A stretch of DNA of 64,000 nucleotides from Maribacter zhoushanensis (GCF_029350975.1 NZ_JARKMR010000008.1:62001-126000), one strand, 5' to 3'. Shown: positions 18,014 to 26,955, numbered from the stretch's first letter. Notes: generated by a model from the sequence alone, not told the origin. A program made the numbers and translations.

Positions 18014-18982
18014 ATGTCAGTTTTAGTATATACAGAATCAGAACAAGGAAAATTTAAAAAGAATGCGTTCGAGGTTGCCTCTTATGCTTCTGCAGTTGCC
18101 AAAATGATGGGTACAATTGTTACTGCTATTGCTTTCAATAGCACTGAAAACGAATCTCTAGGTGAGTATGGCGTTTCTAAAGTCATAAACGTAAAAGATG
18201 ATGCCCTAGCAACTTTTAATGCTGGATCATACGCTTCTTCTATTGCTGAAGCCGTAAAGAGTACGGATGCAAAAGTGGTTATTTTAAGCTCTAGCACAGA
18301 CACCAAGTATTTGGCGCCATTGTTATCGGCAAAATTATCTGCAGGTTACGCACCTAACGTAGTTCAAGCTCCAGATAGCACGTCACCATTCACTGTAAAA
18401 AGAACCGCATTTAGTAATAAAGGTTTTGCTCACACTCAGATAGATACGGATATTAAAATAGTAGGCGTATCCAATAATGCTTTTGGCGCTCACGAAAACA
18501 AAACAGCTATTTCTGTTGAAGAAATAGGTGCCGTTGCTGATGCAGCGACAAATGACACAAAATCTGTTGAAATAGATAAAGTTGTTGGTAAGGCTACTAT
18601 TGCCGATGCCGATATCGTAGTTTCTGCAGGAAGAGGAATGAAAGGACCGGAGAACTGGGGAATGATAGAAGAATTAGCAGATGTTTTAGGCGCTGCAACC
18701 GCTTGTTCCAAACCGGTATCTGACCTTGGATGGAGACCTCACGGTGAACACGTAGGACAAACAGGAAAACCTGTAGCAAGTAACCTTTACATTGCTATTG
18801 GTATCTCTGGAGCAATTCAGCATTTAGCAGGTGTTAGTGCTTCTAAAACGAAAGTTGTCATCAATAATGACCCTGAAGCACCTTTCTTTAAAGCAGCTGA
18901 TTACGGAATTGTTGGAGACGCCTTTGAAGTAGTTCCTCAATTGATTGAAAAATTAAAGGATTTTAAAGCGCAAAACGGTTAA
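18014..18982 (+). CDS. etfA: Electron transfer flavoprotein, alpha subunit
   Basis: Holds the FAD of the ETF heterodimer. The 322-residue protein has an N-terminal adenine-nucleotide-like domain and the C-terminal FAD-binding signature: SAGRGMKGPENWGMIEELAD, CSKPVSDLGWRPHGEHVGQTGK, and YIAIGISGAIQHLAGVSASKTKVVINNDPEAPFF. The length is standard. It is the second gene of etfBA and is closed by a hairpin terminator. Confidence 0.96.
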   Translation: MSVLVYTESEQGKFKKNAFEVASYASAVAKMMGTIVTAIAFNSTENESLGEYGVSKVINVKDDALATFNAGSYASSIAEAVKSTDAKVVILSSSTDTKYLAPLLSAKLSAGYAPNVVQAPDSTSPFTVKRTAFSNKGFAHTQIDTDIKIVGVSNNAFGAHENKTAISVEEIGAVADAATNDTKSVEIDKVVGKATIADADIVVSAGRGMKGPENWGMIEELADVLGAATACSKPVSDLGWRPHGEHVGQTGKPVASNLYIAIGISGAIQHLAGVSASKTKVVINNDPEAPFFKAADYGIVGDAFEVVPQLIEKLKDFKAQNG

Positions 18983-19009
18983 ATTTTTGTTATTTTGTGC
19001 CCCTTAAAG

Positions 19010-19054
19010 GGCTGTTCGGATAGTTGGAGCCCCAAGTATTCGAACAGCCTTTTT
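19010..19054 (+). terminator. Terminator after etfA
   Basis: A 9-bp perfect stem (GGCTGTTCG at 19010-19018 with CGAACAGCC at 19041-19049) with a 22-nt loop is followed by TTTTTC. Confidence 0.8.
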
Positions 19055-19067
19055 CAGTTAAAAACCT

Positions 19068-19697
19068 ATGAGTCTAGTACGATTAAAAATAAAAGGTATC
19101 TCTTACAGCCAAACTCAGAACGGTGCATACGCACTTATTTTGAACGAGGTTGAAGGCGATAGAAAGTTACCTATTGTTATTGGCGCTTTTGAAGCTCAAT
19201 CTATTGCTATTGCTTTAGAAAAAGAGATCAACCCCCCAAGACCACTTACACACGACCTTTTCAAAAATTTCTCTGACAGGTTTGATATCGTTATCAAACA
19301 GGTAATTATACATAAATTGGTAGATGGTGTATTTTACTCTAGCATCATTTGCGAAAGAGATGGTATCGAAGAAATCATAGATGCAAGAACCAGTGATGCC
19401 ATTGCCTTGGCATTACGTTTCAACGCTCCTATTTTTACATATAAAACTATATTGGACAAAGCCGGTATTTTCTTGAAATTCTCTTCTAAAGAGAAGGATC
19501 AAAAAGATAATGATGACAGCATCATGGTCGATGAAATTTTGCAGGAAGGGGAAACTATAGAAATAGAATCAGGCGCTAGCGATGGCTACACGGAGCTTAC
19601 TATAGATGAATTGGAAGCAGAATTAAAAAAGGCAGTCACCAACGAAGACTACGAAAAGGCAGCAAAATTGAGAGATGAAATCTCTAAACGCAACTAA
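19068..19697 (+). CDS. Bifunctional nuclease family protein (DUF151 plus UVR domain)
   Basis: The 209-residue protein has an N-terminal DUF151/bifunctional nuclease domain (about 1-130) with LPIVIGAFEAQSIAIALEK, RPLTHDLF and DARTSDAIALALRF. A UvrB/UvrC-like UVR helical hairpin closes the C-terminus (about 170-209, LEAELKKAVTNEDYEKAAKLRDEISKRN). DUF151 proteins in plants and mycobacteria have been reported with DNase/RNase activity; the function in Bacteroidota is unproven. The UVR motif suggests contact with nucleotide-excision-repair or Clp-type proteins. The gene is 17 bp upstream of the nucleoside transporter and probably co-transcribed. Confidence 0.88.
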   Translation: MSLVRLKIKGISYSQTQNGAYALILNEVEGDRKLPIVIGAFEAQSIAIALEKEINPPRPLTHDLFKNFSDRFDIVIKQVIIHKLVDGVFYSSIICERDGIEEIIDARTSDAIALALRFNAPIFTYKTILDKAGIFLKFSSKEKDQKDNDDSIMVDEILQEGETIEIESGASDGYTELTIDELEAELKKAVTNEDYEKAAKLRDEISKRN

Positions 19698-19714
19698 ATA
19701 TTAAATTACAGTTT

Positions 19715-21175
19715 ATGAAAAAGGGCAAATGGTTGCTATTTTTTGCACTAATTCTTGCTACAATTACTTTTGCTCAAGACGTAGATGTAAACATTCCTTT
19801 AGAAAATACCGCTGATACTACTTTGGCAGAAAATGTAGCTACTGCTGGTTCCATGGGTATGGAAACCAGTGAGGGTTTTTCTATCAATAGTCTGGGTAGA
19901 GGTATTCTTGGCATGGCAGTCTTGTTATTTTTAGCATTTCTATTTAGTTCCAACAGAAAAGCCATTAATTGGAAAACAGTTGGTATAGGTCTAGCATTGC
20001 AATTAGTAATCGCTATAGGTGTTCTTAAAATCCCTTTTGTACAATTGGTTTTTGAGCAAATAGGAAAAATATTTGTTAGTATTCTAGAGTTCACCCGCGC
20101 AGGTAGTAAATTCCTTTTTGAAGGTTTAGTAGTAGATACTGGTACTTTTGGATATATTTTTGCCTTTCAAGTTCTACCAACAATCATATTTTTCTCCGCT
20201 TTAACCTCTTTGTTATTTTACTTAGGATTAATTCAAAAAGTGGTAAAATGGCTTGCTTGGGCACTTTCGAAAACATTGGGTATTTCAGGACCTGAAAGCC
20301 TTTCTGTTGCAGGAAATATATTTCTTGGACAAACAGAAGCTCCCCTTTTAATTAAAGCATACTTGGAAAAAATGACCAAATCAGAAATTCTATTGGTCAT
20401 GATTGGAGGTATGGCAACGGTTGCCGGTGCTGTATTGGCTGCCTACATAGGATTCTTAGGAGGTGAAGATGAATTGCTGCAATTAGTTTTTGCGAAACAT
20501 CTACTAGCCGCATCTGTTATGGCCGCCCCAGGAGCCATTGTAATTTCCAAGATACTATATCCACAAACCGAAGAAGTAAATAGTGACGTTCATGTGTCTT
20601 CTGAAAAAATTGGCGCCAATGTGCTAGACGCTATTGCAAACGGAACTACAGAAGGTCTTAAACTTGCAGTTAACGTTGGGGCAATGTTGTTAGTTTTCGT
20701 TGCTATCATAGCTATGGTAAACGGAATTTTAGAGTGGACAGGAGATTTAACACACCTAAATACCTGGATAGCCGACAACACCTCTTATTCTAAATTCTCT
20801 CTTGAAGCAATTTTAGGAACCGTATTCGCTCCTTTAATGTGGTTAATTGGCGTAGCCAATGAGGACATTATGCTTATGGGGCAATTACTTGGTATTAAAT
20901 TGGTAGCGAGCGAATTTGTAGGATATATTCAATTGGCAGAACTTAAAAACCTAAGTACCTTACCACATTTAAAGTTTAACAAATCGGTTATTATGGCTAC
21001 CTATATGTTATGTGGCTTTGCAAACTTTGCTTCTATAGGTATTCAAATTGGCGGCATTGGCTCCCTTGCTCCAGGGCAAAGAAAGACTTTATCAGAATTT
21101 GGGATGAAGGCCGTTTTAGGCGGTTCATTAGCCTCATTACTTTCAGCTACAATTGCCGGTATGATTTTAGGATAA
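19715..21175 (+). CDS. Concentrative nucleoside transporter (NupC/CNT family)
   Basis: Imports nucleosides with Na+ or H+ across the inner membrane. The 486-residue protein starts with a hydrophobic signal-like segment (MKKGKWLLFFALILATITFAQ) and an about 40-residue hydrophilic stretch before the first CNT helix, an N-terminal extension seen in Bacteroidota members. Core motifs are FLGQTEAPLLIKAYLEKMTKSE and MATVAGAVLAAYIGFLG in the first half, and a second repeat with LMWLIGVANEDIMLMGQLLG. The C-terminal segment CGFANFASIGIQIGGIGSLAPGQR is also typical. With dNK, thyA and cdd in the window it fits nucleoside salvage. Confidence 0.93.
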   Translation: MKKGKWLLFFALILATITFAQDVDVNIPLENTADTTLAENVATAGSMGMETSEGFSINSLGRGILGMAVLLFLAFLFSSNRKAINWKTVGIGLALQLVIAIGVLKIPFVQLVFEQIGKIFVSILEFTRAGSKFLFEGLVVDTGTFGYIFAFQVLPTIIFFSALTSLLFYLGLIQKVVKWLAWALSKTLGISGPESLSVAGNIFLGQTEAPLLIKAYLEKMTKSEILLVMIGGMATVAGAVLAAYIGFLGGEDELLQLVFAKHLLAASVMAAPGAIVISKILYPQTEEVNSDVHVSSEKIGANVLDAIANGTTEGLKLAVNVGAMLLVFVAIIAMVNGILEWTGDLTHLNTWIADNTSYSKFSLEAILGTVFAPLMWLIGVANEDIMLMGQLLGIKLVASEFVGYIQLAELKNLSTLPHLKFNKSVIMATYMLCGFANFASIGIQIGGIGSLAPGQRKTLSEFGMKAVLGGSLASLLSATIAGMILG

Positions 21176-21178
21176 AAA

Positions 21179-21202
21179 GCCCCCTAGCCCCCAAAAGGGA
21201 AA
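21179..21202 (+). repeat. Fragment of a C-rich interspersed repeat
   Basis: The string GCCCCCTAGCCCCCAAAAGG immediately after the transporter stop resembles the short C-rich/G-rich palindromic repeats that are dispersed in many flavobacterial genomes. Only one copy is visible in this window. The assignment rests on memory of such elements. Confidence 0.4.
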
Positions 21203-21272
21203 CACTTACTATTTCGTTGATAATTATTGATAACTGAGAAGTTATTCCTCTGTTTTAAATATCATCTTTCTT

Positions 21273-21280
21273 TATTTTTG
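21273..21280 (+). promoter_or_regulatory. Bacteroidetes -7 box for thyA
   Basis: TATTTTTG is a perfect TAnnTTTG match 62 bp upstream of the thyA ATG; a start near 21288 is predicted. A purine-rich stretch (AAGGACCTAAGGAG) precedes the start codon and resembles a ribosome binding site. Confidence 0.55.
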
Positions 21281-21342
21281 AAACAACAAAAATTATTACT
21301 CCGCAAAAGTTCTATGCAAAGGACCTAAGGAGCTCTATTCTT

Positions 21343-22167
21343 ATGAAACAATACCACGACTTACTTAATCACGTATTAGCTGAAGGAAACCAAAAAGGTG
21401 ACCGCACAGGAACCGGAACTAAAAGTGTTTTTGGATATCAAATGCGTTTTGACCTCAGCAAAGGCTTTCCTATGGTGACCACCAAAAAATTACATTTAAA
21501 ATCTATAGTATATGAACTACTATGGTTTTTAAAAGGTGATACAAATATTAACTATTTACAGGAAAACGGTGTTCGTATTTGGAACGAATGGGCAGATGAA
21601 AATGGAGATCTTGGTCCGGTTTACGGTCATCAATGGCGCAATTGGAACGATGATGAAATTGACCAAATTAAAGAAGTTATTCATTCTTTAAAAACGAACC
21701 CTAATAGTAGAAGGATGTTAGTATCCGCTTGGAACCCAAGCGTTTTACCAGACACTTCCAAATCTTTTTCAGAGAACGTAGCTAACGGCAAAGCTGCCTT
21801 ACCGCCTTGTCACGCTTTCTTTCAATTTTATGTCGCGGACGGTAAATTGTCTTGCCAATTATACCAACGTAGCGCAGATATCTTTTTAGGCGTTCCATTT
21901 AATATTGCCTCTTACGCATTGTTCACCATGATGATGGCGCAGGTTTGCGGTTATGAAGCAGGTGATTTCATTCATACTTTTGGTGATGCACATATCTACA
22001 ACAACCATATGGAGCAGGTTGAATTGCAATTAAGCAGAGAACCTAGAGCTTTGCCAAAAATGAAAATAAACCCTGATGTAAAAGATATTTTTGATTTCAA
22101 GTTCGAAGATTTTGAATTGGTAGATTATAATCCGCATCCTCATATAAAAGGGAAAGTAGCTGTTTAG
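21343..22167 (+). CDS. thyA: Thymidylate synthase (folate-dependent)
   Basis: Methylates dUMP to dTMP using methylene-tetrahydrofolate, producing dihydrofolate. The 274-residue protein has the N-terminal [19 protein letters not shown], the active-site [11 protein letters not shown] (nucleophile Cys156), [19 protein letters not shown] and the C-terminal [11 protein letters not shown] roughly 12-residue insertion (about 138-150) precedes the active site. Dihydrofolate produced here is recycled by FolA, encoded 4 kb downstream. The start follows a purine-rich site and a good promoter box. Confidence 0.97.
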   Translation: MKQYHDLLNHVLAEGNQKGDRTGTGTKSVFGYQMRFDLSKGFPMVTTKKLHLKSIVYELLWFLKGDTNINYLQENGVRIWNEWADENGDLGPVYGHQWRNWNDDEIDQIKEVIHSLKTNPNSRRMLVSAWNPSVLPDTSKSFSENVANGKAALPPCHAFFQFYVADGKLSCQLYQRSADIFLGVPFNIASYALFTMMMAQVCGYEAGDFIHTFGDAHIYNNHMEQVELQLSREPRALPKMKINPDVKDIFDFKFEDFELVDYNPHPHIKGKVAV

Positions 22168-22238
22168 CATCAATTTCAAAATTTATCGGATTAAACGCCA
22201 TAACTCAATTTTATTTATCTTTCAATAAAATTGTTATC

Positions 22239-23399
22239 ATGGTCAGTACTGATACGCTCATAGATTTCTTTCTAGAAACTAGAGAGCATACCGAGGTCAT
22301 TTGCAAACCTCTTGAAATTGAAGATTATGTGGTACAACCTATCATAGACGCCTCTCCTCCAAAATGGCACTTGGGTCATACTACTTGGTTTTTTGAAGAA
22401 TTCATTCTAAAAAATTACGATAAGTCTTATCAGGTGTTTGATGAAGATTTTTCATTCGTTTTTAATAGTTATTATGAAACTGTAGGTAAACGTGTTGTGC
22501 GCGCCGATCGTGGCAACCTTTCCAGACCGTCTGTAAAAAAGGTCTATGAATACCGCAGCTATGTGACTAAAGCAATGAATAAGTTGCTAGAAACTACCAA
22601 AAACGCAACACTACTAGAAGTTCTTGAAATAGGAATTCACCACGAAAAACAACATCAAGAATTACTACTAACAGACATTAAATATATTTTAGGCAACAAT
22701 CCATTATTGCCAAAATACTCTGACAATTTTCAAGAATTTACTATTGAAAAAGACCCGCAAAACTGGATTTCTATGAGCGAAGGTATTTATGAAATAGGTC
22801 ACGATTCTACCGATTTCTGTTTTGATAATGAACTAGGAAGACACAAAGTATACCTTCATGATTATCAAATATCGAACAAACTTGTTACTAATGAAGAATA
22901 TATTGAATTTATAAAATCTGACGGATACAAACGATTTGACCTTTGGCATGCAGCCGGATGGGATTGGGTTCAGCAAAATCAGGTAAACGCTCCATTATAT
23001 TGGCATGAAATTGATGGAATTTGGCATTATTATAGCCTAAACGGATTAATAGAAGTTGAATTAGCGGCTCCTGTTACCCATATTTCTTATTTTGAAGCAT
23101 TTGCCTACGCGCAATACAAAGGAGTTCGCCTACCTACTGAATTTGAGTGGGAAGCGGCACAAAATCTTTTTAATTGGGGACAACGGTGGGAATGGACAGA
23201 AAGTGCCTATCTACCCTACCCTAACTATAAAAAAGTAGATGGTGCTTTAGGTGAATACAACGGCAAGTTCATGGTCAACCAAAAAGTTCTTAGAGGAAGT
23301 TCTATAGCCACACCTAATAAACATGCAAGACATACTTATCGCAATTTTTTTCCAACAGACTTAAAATGGCAGTTTACCGGAATAAGGTTAGCTAAATAA
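22239..23399 (+). CDS. egtB: EgtB-like sulfoxide synthase of ergothioneine biosynthesis
   Basis: Non-haem iron enzyme that joins a thiol substrate to trimethylhistidine using O2. The 386-residue protein has an N-terminal DinB-like helical domain and a C-terminal FGE-sulfatase domain (about 180-386, with YEIGHDSTDFCFDNELGRHKVYL, VRLPTEFEWEAA and KVLRGSS). The three iron-binding His of EgtB are matched by His47 (KWHLGHTTWFFEEF) and by the HxxxH in HHEKQHQE (135 and 139). The egtD gene follows after 16 bp. egtA, egtC and egtE are absent, so the thiol donor may be cysteine (as in the type that uses cysteine directly) or gamma-glutamylcysteine. A -7-like TATCTTTC lies at 22216-22223. Confidence 0.88.
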   Translation: MVSTDTLIDFFLETREHTEVICKPLEIEDYVVQPIIDASPPKWHLGHTTWFFEEFILKNYDKSYQVFDEDFSFVFNSYYETVGKRVVRADRGNLSRPSVKKVYEYRSYVTKAMNKLLETTKNATLLEVLEIGIHHEKQHQELLLTDIKYILGNNPLLPKYSDNFQEFTIEKDPQNWISMSEGIYEIGHDSTDFCFDNELGRHKVYLHDYQISNKLVTNEEYIEFIKSDGYKRFDLWHAAGWDWVQQNQVNAPLYWHEIDGIWHYYSLNGLIEVELAAPVTHISYFEAFAYAQYKGVRLPTEFEWEAAQNLFNWGQRWEWTESAYLPYPNYKKVDGALGEYNGKFMVNQKVLRGSSIATPNKHARHTYRNFFPTDLKWQFTGIRLAK

Positions 23400-23415
23400 T
23401 TACGACATACTAATT

Positions 23416-24384
23416 ATGCAAGACACTAAAATAGTACCGGTTGTTTCAACTGAATTTGAAAAAGAAGTTTATTCTGGATTGACAGATTCCCCTAAACACC
23501 TCTCTTCAAAATATTTCTACGACAAAAAAGGTGATAAACTTTTTCAAGATATCATGGCAATGCCTACGTACTATCTAACTGATTGTGAGTATGAAATACT
23601 AAAAAACAACAAAGAAGAAATTACTGATTTGTTCACCGGTTTTGGATCTTTTGATTTAATTGAACTTGGAGCAGGAGATGGTAAAAAAACTAAAATTCTA
23701 CTTAAGGAATTTAGTGATAAGAATATAGATTTCACCTATGTACCTATAGACATAAGCCAGAATGCCTTAAGCCAACTTCATAATTCTATTGAAAAAGAAC
23801 TACCAAAAATTAACGTTCAACCTTTTCAAGGCACTTACTTTGAAGCTCTAAAAGAAATTAATAACCGTAAGAATAGAAAAATCATATTATTCCTAGGATC
23901 TAATATTGGCAACTTAGAACACGATCAAGCAGTTGGTTTTATGAATAAAATTCAGAATCTAATGCAACCCAACGACTTACTTTTTATGGGTTTTGATCAA
24001 AAGAAAAATCCACAGACCATATTAGATGCCTATAACGATCAAGAAGGTGTTACCGCTGCCTTCAACAAAAATGTACTTACCAGAATAAATACAGAACTGA
24101 ACGCAAATTTTGACCTAGATCAATTTTTACATTGGGAAGTTTACAACCCAGAAACGGGATCTGCTAAAAGCTATTTAGTATCAAAAATTCAACAACGTGT
24201 GCGAGTTGAAAAATTAGATTTAGACGTTCATTTCAACCAATGGGAAACCATACACACAGAAATTTCGCAAAAATATGATGATGAAATAATTTCTTGGTTA
24301 GCCAATGAATCTGGCTTAAAAATGACGACCGAATACGAATCTAAAGCACACGGATATAAAAATTGTGTGTTTAAAAAGTCTTGA
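23416..24384 (+). CDS. egtD: L-histidine N-alpha-methyltransferase
   Basis: Uses three S-adenosylmethionines to convert histidine to trimethylhistidine (hercynine), the first step to ergothioneine. The 322-residue protein has the EgtD order: PKHLSSKYFYDKKGDKLFQDIMAMPTYYLTDCEYEIL at the N-terminus, the SAM-binding FDLIELGAGDGKKTKILL (79-96), then FLGSNIGNLEHDQAVGFM. The C-terminus contains THEISQKYDDEII. It is preceded closely by egtB and followed by a bidirectional terminator, so the two genes are an operon. Confidence 0.93.
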   Translation: MQDTKIVPVVSTEFEKEVYSGLTDSPKHLSSKYFYDKKGDKLFQDIMAMPTYYLTDCEYEILKNNKEEITDLFTGFGSFDLIELGAGDGKKTKILLKEFSDKNIDFTYVPIDISQNALSQLHNSIEKELPKINVQPFQGTYFEALKEINNRKNRKIILFLGSNIGNLEHDQAVGFMNKIQNLMQPNDLLFMGFDQKKNPQTILDAYNDQEGVTAAFNKNVLTRINTELNANFDLDQFLHWEVYNPETGSAKSYLVSKIQQRVRVEKLDLDVHFNQWETIHTEISQKYDDEIISWLANESGLKMTTEYESKAHGYKNCVFKKS

Positions 24385-24410
24385 TTTTACTTCAATGAAT
24401 TGCATAAAAA

Positions 24411-24439
24411 AGCCTGCTAGTAAAAATAGCAGGCTTTTT
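24411..24439. terminator. Bidirectional terminator between egtD and the CBM gene
   Basis: The stem AGCCTGCTA / TAGCAGGCT (24411-24419 with 24427-24435) is flanked by an A-run and a T-run, so it can act for both converging genes. Confidence 0.85.
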
Positions 24440-24456
24440 ATATTGGTATAATTATT

Positions 24457-24753
24457 CTACAATTCTAATACCGCATTTTCAGAACCAGCGAAATCATTCC
24501 ATTGGTAACGATCAGCCTCACCATCATTTACATATTCACCATCAACAATATATTTAAACTCAAAAGAATTCTCTTTAGGAAGATCAAATGTTCCTTTAAA
24601 GGTACCGTTCTTTTGTTTTTTTAGTGCGCTTTTTTTAGCATTCCAATTATTGAAATCACCTACTACAGCTACTTTCTTTGCATCGTCTGTAGGCACAGTA
24701 AAAGTAACCTTACATACTGGCTTAGTCTTTAAATATTTTTTTGCAATTGCCAT
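24457..24753 (-). CDS. Stand-alone glycogen-binding-type module (AMPK1_CBM / CBM48-like)
   Basis: From the ATG at 24753 the protein is 98 residues and consists of one immunoglobulin-like carbohydrate-binding domain: CKVTFTVPTDDAKKVAVVGDFNNW, then KNGTFKGTFDLPKENSFEFKYIVDGEYVNDGEADRYQWNDFAGSENAVLEL. The GDFNNW and FEFKYIVDG motifs are those of the AMPK-beta/isoamylase N-terminal family. There is no catalytic domain and no signal peptide, so it is cytosolic. The longer frame to 24798 adds 15 residues of no evident homology. Its partner enzyme or kinase is unknown; no glycogen genes are near. Confidence 0.85.
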   Translation of the reverse strand: MAIAKKYLKTKPVCKVTFTVPTDDAKKVAVVGDFNNWNAKKSALKKQKNGTFKGTFDLPKENSFEFKYIVDGEYVNDGEADRYQWNDFAGSENAVLEL

Positions 24754-24901
24754 GATCTTAAGTTTAATATTTAAAGCAAAACTAGCACAATAAAACACTC
24801 ATTTACAAGACTTAAGGCATTTTTATCAAATCCGTAATATTTACCCTTTTTATAGATACACTACAAAATATTTTCGTGCAAAATTATCTTATTAGGAATA
24901 G

Positions 24902-25987
24902 CTATCTATCTGTTTTCAAAATTTTAACAATGGCATCTATCTCTGCTTCCGTATTATAGAAATGAAAACTTAACCGAACTCCATCACCACGTTGCGCACA
25001 GAAAACATCGTTATCTTTTAATTTTTGAAAAACAACACTATCTGCCTTTATATTAAAAATGGTACTATGCTGTTTTCTATTTACAATCTCATCAGTTAGC
25101 AACCCTAATTTTTCAAATTCAGATTTTGCTTTCTCTCCCAATTTTCGATTACGTGCCGTAATCTTATCCATCCCTATTCTTTCAAAAAAATCAATAGAAT
25201 ATTTCAAGCTTCCAAAAATCAATGATGATAAATGACCAGGTTCAAACTTTTTGGCAAACCTAATGTCATTCTTTTTATCAAAATCACCGTCTGCCGCATT
25301 AAAACCTATGTTATTTATGGTAAATTCATTCTTAACTTGATTTGAGAACAACATAAAACCATTACCATAACCTGCCAATAGCCATTTATACGCGCTTGCC
25401 CCTAGAACGTCAATTCCAGAATTATCAAAATCGAAACTAGTACTACCACAAAACTGTGTGCCATCTACCATGATAATTAAATTTGGATTCTCCTTTTTTA
25501 ACTCCTTCAAGAAATCTAAATCAATTGCAAATCCGTCTAACCACTGCACCAGGCTCAAAGCTAGAACATCAATTTTTTGGGTTGTTATTTTTTCTTTAAT
25601 CCGCTCTTCTAAATCAGTAGTCTGTTCTATATAAGACACTTCAAAATCTCTATTCTCAAAACTCCAATTAAGGGAAGGGTAATCATTTTTAACAAGTAGT
25701 ACTTTTTTAGTTGCACTCAACCCTTCTAACAAAATATTTAGACCTGATGAAAAATTACTTACCAGTGCAACATTCTCTCGTTTACAATTAAAAAACCTAC
25801 CAACGGTAGAGCGTGTATCTGAAATTACCTTTAAAGATTGTTCGCGCATGTCGCTACCATCTATCAAAAAATCTAAATCGTGCTCTTGTCGCCATTCTAA
25901 TAACGAATCATATAGCAAACCATACACTGCGGTGTTCGCATAAATACCTTTTCGTAAAACGGGGAATTCTTTTCTAATTTTTTCCAT
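24902..25987 (-). CDS. Class V aminotransferase (cysteine desulfurase-like fold)
   Basis: PLP-dependent enzyme of 361 residues. It starts EFPVLRKGIYANTAVYGLL, has the FSSGLNILLEGL small-domain segment, and carries DVLGASAYKWLLAGYGNGFMLF with the predicted PLP lysine Lys201. The C-terminus ends with the VCFAQRGDGVRLSFHFYNTEAEID pattern typical of the family. The persulfide-forming Cys loop of true desulfurases is not evident. The substrate is undetermined. A perfect -7 box on the minus strand (26026-26033) lies 39 bp upstream. Confidence 0.85.
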   Translation of the reverse strand: MEKIRKEFPVLRKGIYANTAVYGLLYDSLLEWRQEHDLDFLIDGSDMREQSLKVISDTRSTVGRFFNCKRENVALVSNFSSGLNILLEGLSATKKVLLVKNDYPSLNWSFENRDFEVSYIEQTTDLEERIKEKITTQKIDVLALSLVQWLDGFAIDLDFLKELKKENPNLIIMVDGTQFCGSTSFDFDNSGIDVLGASAYKWLLAGYGNGFMLFSNQVKNEFTINNIGFNAADGDFDKKNDIRFAKKFEPGHLSSLIFGSLKYSIDFFERIGMDKITARNRKLGEKAKSEFEKLGLLTDEIVNRKQHSTIFNIKADSVVFQKLKDNDVFCAQRGDGVRLSFHFYNTEAEIDAIVKILKTDR

Positions 25988-26014
25988 TGGTTATAGGGTA
26001 TACTACAATTGCTG

Positions 26015-26033
26015 TATCTTTATACCAAAGATA
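26015..26033. promoter_or_regulatory. Overlapping divergent promoter boxes
   Basis: The plus strand carries TATCTTTA (26015-26022, one mismatch to TAnnTTTG) just before the 2TM gene. The minus strand carries TATCTTTG (26033-26026, perfect) for the aminotransferase gene. The -7 boxes are only 3 bp apart and point away from each other, so RNA polymerase binding at one should exclude the other. Confidence 0.5.
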
Positions 26034-26041
26034 GGAAGAGT

Positions 26042-26443
26042 ATGTTTTCTAGAAATAAAAATACCTCCAAATTAGATTTAGAACAGCATGAGCTGTTGGA
26101 GAACGCTCAAAAAAGAGTGAAACAAAAGAAACATCTTTACACCCATTTTGTAGTCTTTTTGGTTGGTAGCGTCTTCTTGGTTCTAATCAATAAAATATTA
26201 AAATACGGACAAGAATATAATTGGTTCGTTTGGGCAATTACCTTTTGGGGCTTTTTATTTGTTCTTCATATTTTCAATGTTTTTGTCACTAACAAATTCA
26301 TGGGTAACGACTGGGAGCGCGCTCAACGAGAAAGATTGGTAGAGAAACAAAAGAAACGTATTGCCGAAATGGAAAAAGAAATTGAACAGGAAATAACACC
26401 TCAGGTATCAATTGAGGAAGAACCTAAAAAAAAATTACTTTGA
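26042..26443 (+). CDS. 2TM-domain membrane protein
   Basis: From the ATG at 26042 the protein has 133 residues. A hydrophilic N-terminus (about 1-35) leads to two membrane helices (THFVVFLVGSVFLVLINKIL and WFVWAITFWGFLFVLHIFNVF), followed by a charged, probably coiled-coil tail (WERAQRERLVEKQKKRIAEMEKEIEQEI). This is the 2TM domain that in Bacteroidota is found alone or before histidine kinases. An AGGAAG sequence precedes the start, which favours 26042 over the upstream ATG at 26009. The stop overlaps the folA start by 4 bp. Function unknown. Confidence 0.8.
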   Translation: MFSRNKNTSKLDLEQHELLENAQKRVKQKKHLYTHFVVFLVGSVFLVLINKILKYGQEYNWFVWAITFWGFLFVLHIFNVFVTNKFMGNDWERAQRERLVEKQKKRIAEMEKEIEQEITPQVSIEEEPKKKLL

Positions 26444-26955
26444 GAACACTTATAATGATAGCCGCCGCCTCAGAAAATAATGCATTAGGTAAAGACAATG
26501 ATCTACTTTGGCATTTACCAGATGATTTTAAAAGGTTTAAAAAACTAACATCTGGTCATAAAATTATTATGGGTAGAAAAACATATGAAAGTTTTCCAAA
26601 GCCACTACCAAATAGAACACATATTATTATTACAAGAGACAAGGACTACACTGTAGAATTCGATGAATGTATAGTGGTTCATTCTCTTGAAGAAGCCATA
26701 GATTTGGTTGACAATGAGATTGCATTTATAATTGGTGGCGGAGAGATATATAAACAAGGTGAAAAGGAATCTGACAAAATTGAGCTTACCAGAGTTCATG
26801 GTTCTTTTGAAGATGCCGATACGTTCTTTCCTGATATAGACGAGAATTATTGGATGCTGACGAAACAAGAATTTCACCCAACAGATGAAAAGCATAAGCT
26901 ATCTTTCACCTATTTAACTTATGTAAAAAAAGAAATGGCTCTTAAAAATCTTTAA
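26440..26955 (+). CDS. folA: Dihydrofolate reductase
   Basis: Reduces dihydrofolate to tetrahydrofolate with NADPH. The 171-residue protein has the first strand LIMIAAASENNALGKDNDLLWHLPDDFKRFKKLTSGHKIIMGRKTYESF, including the catalytic acidic residue in LPDDF, and the GGGEIYKQ motif near 105. The TTG at 26440 is needed to include the first beta strand; an ATG at 26455 would truncate it. The start overlaps the preceding stop (TTGA), indicating coupled translation with the 2TM gene. The gene converges with murI and overlaps it by 14 bp. Confidence 0.95.
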   Translation: MRTLIMIAAASENNALGKDNDLLWHLPDDFKRFKKLTSGHKIIMGRKTYESFPKPLPNRTHIIITRDKDYTVEFDECIVVHSLEEAIDLVDNEIAFIIGGGEIYKQGEKESDKIELTRVHGSFEDADTFFPDIDENYWMLTKQEFHPTDEKHKLSFTYLTYVKKEMALKNL

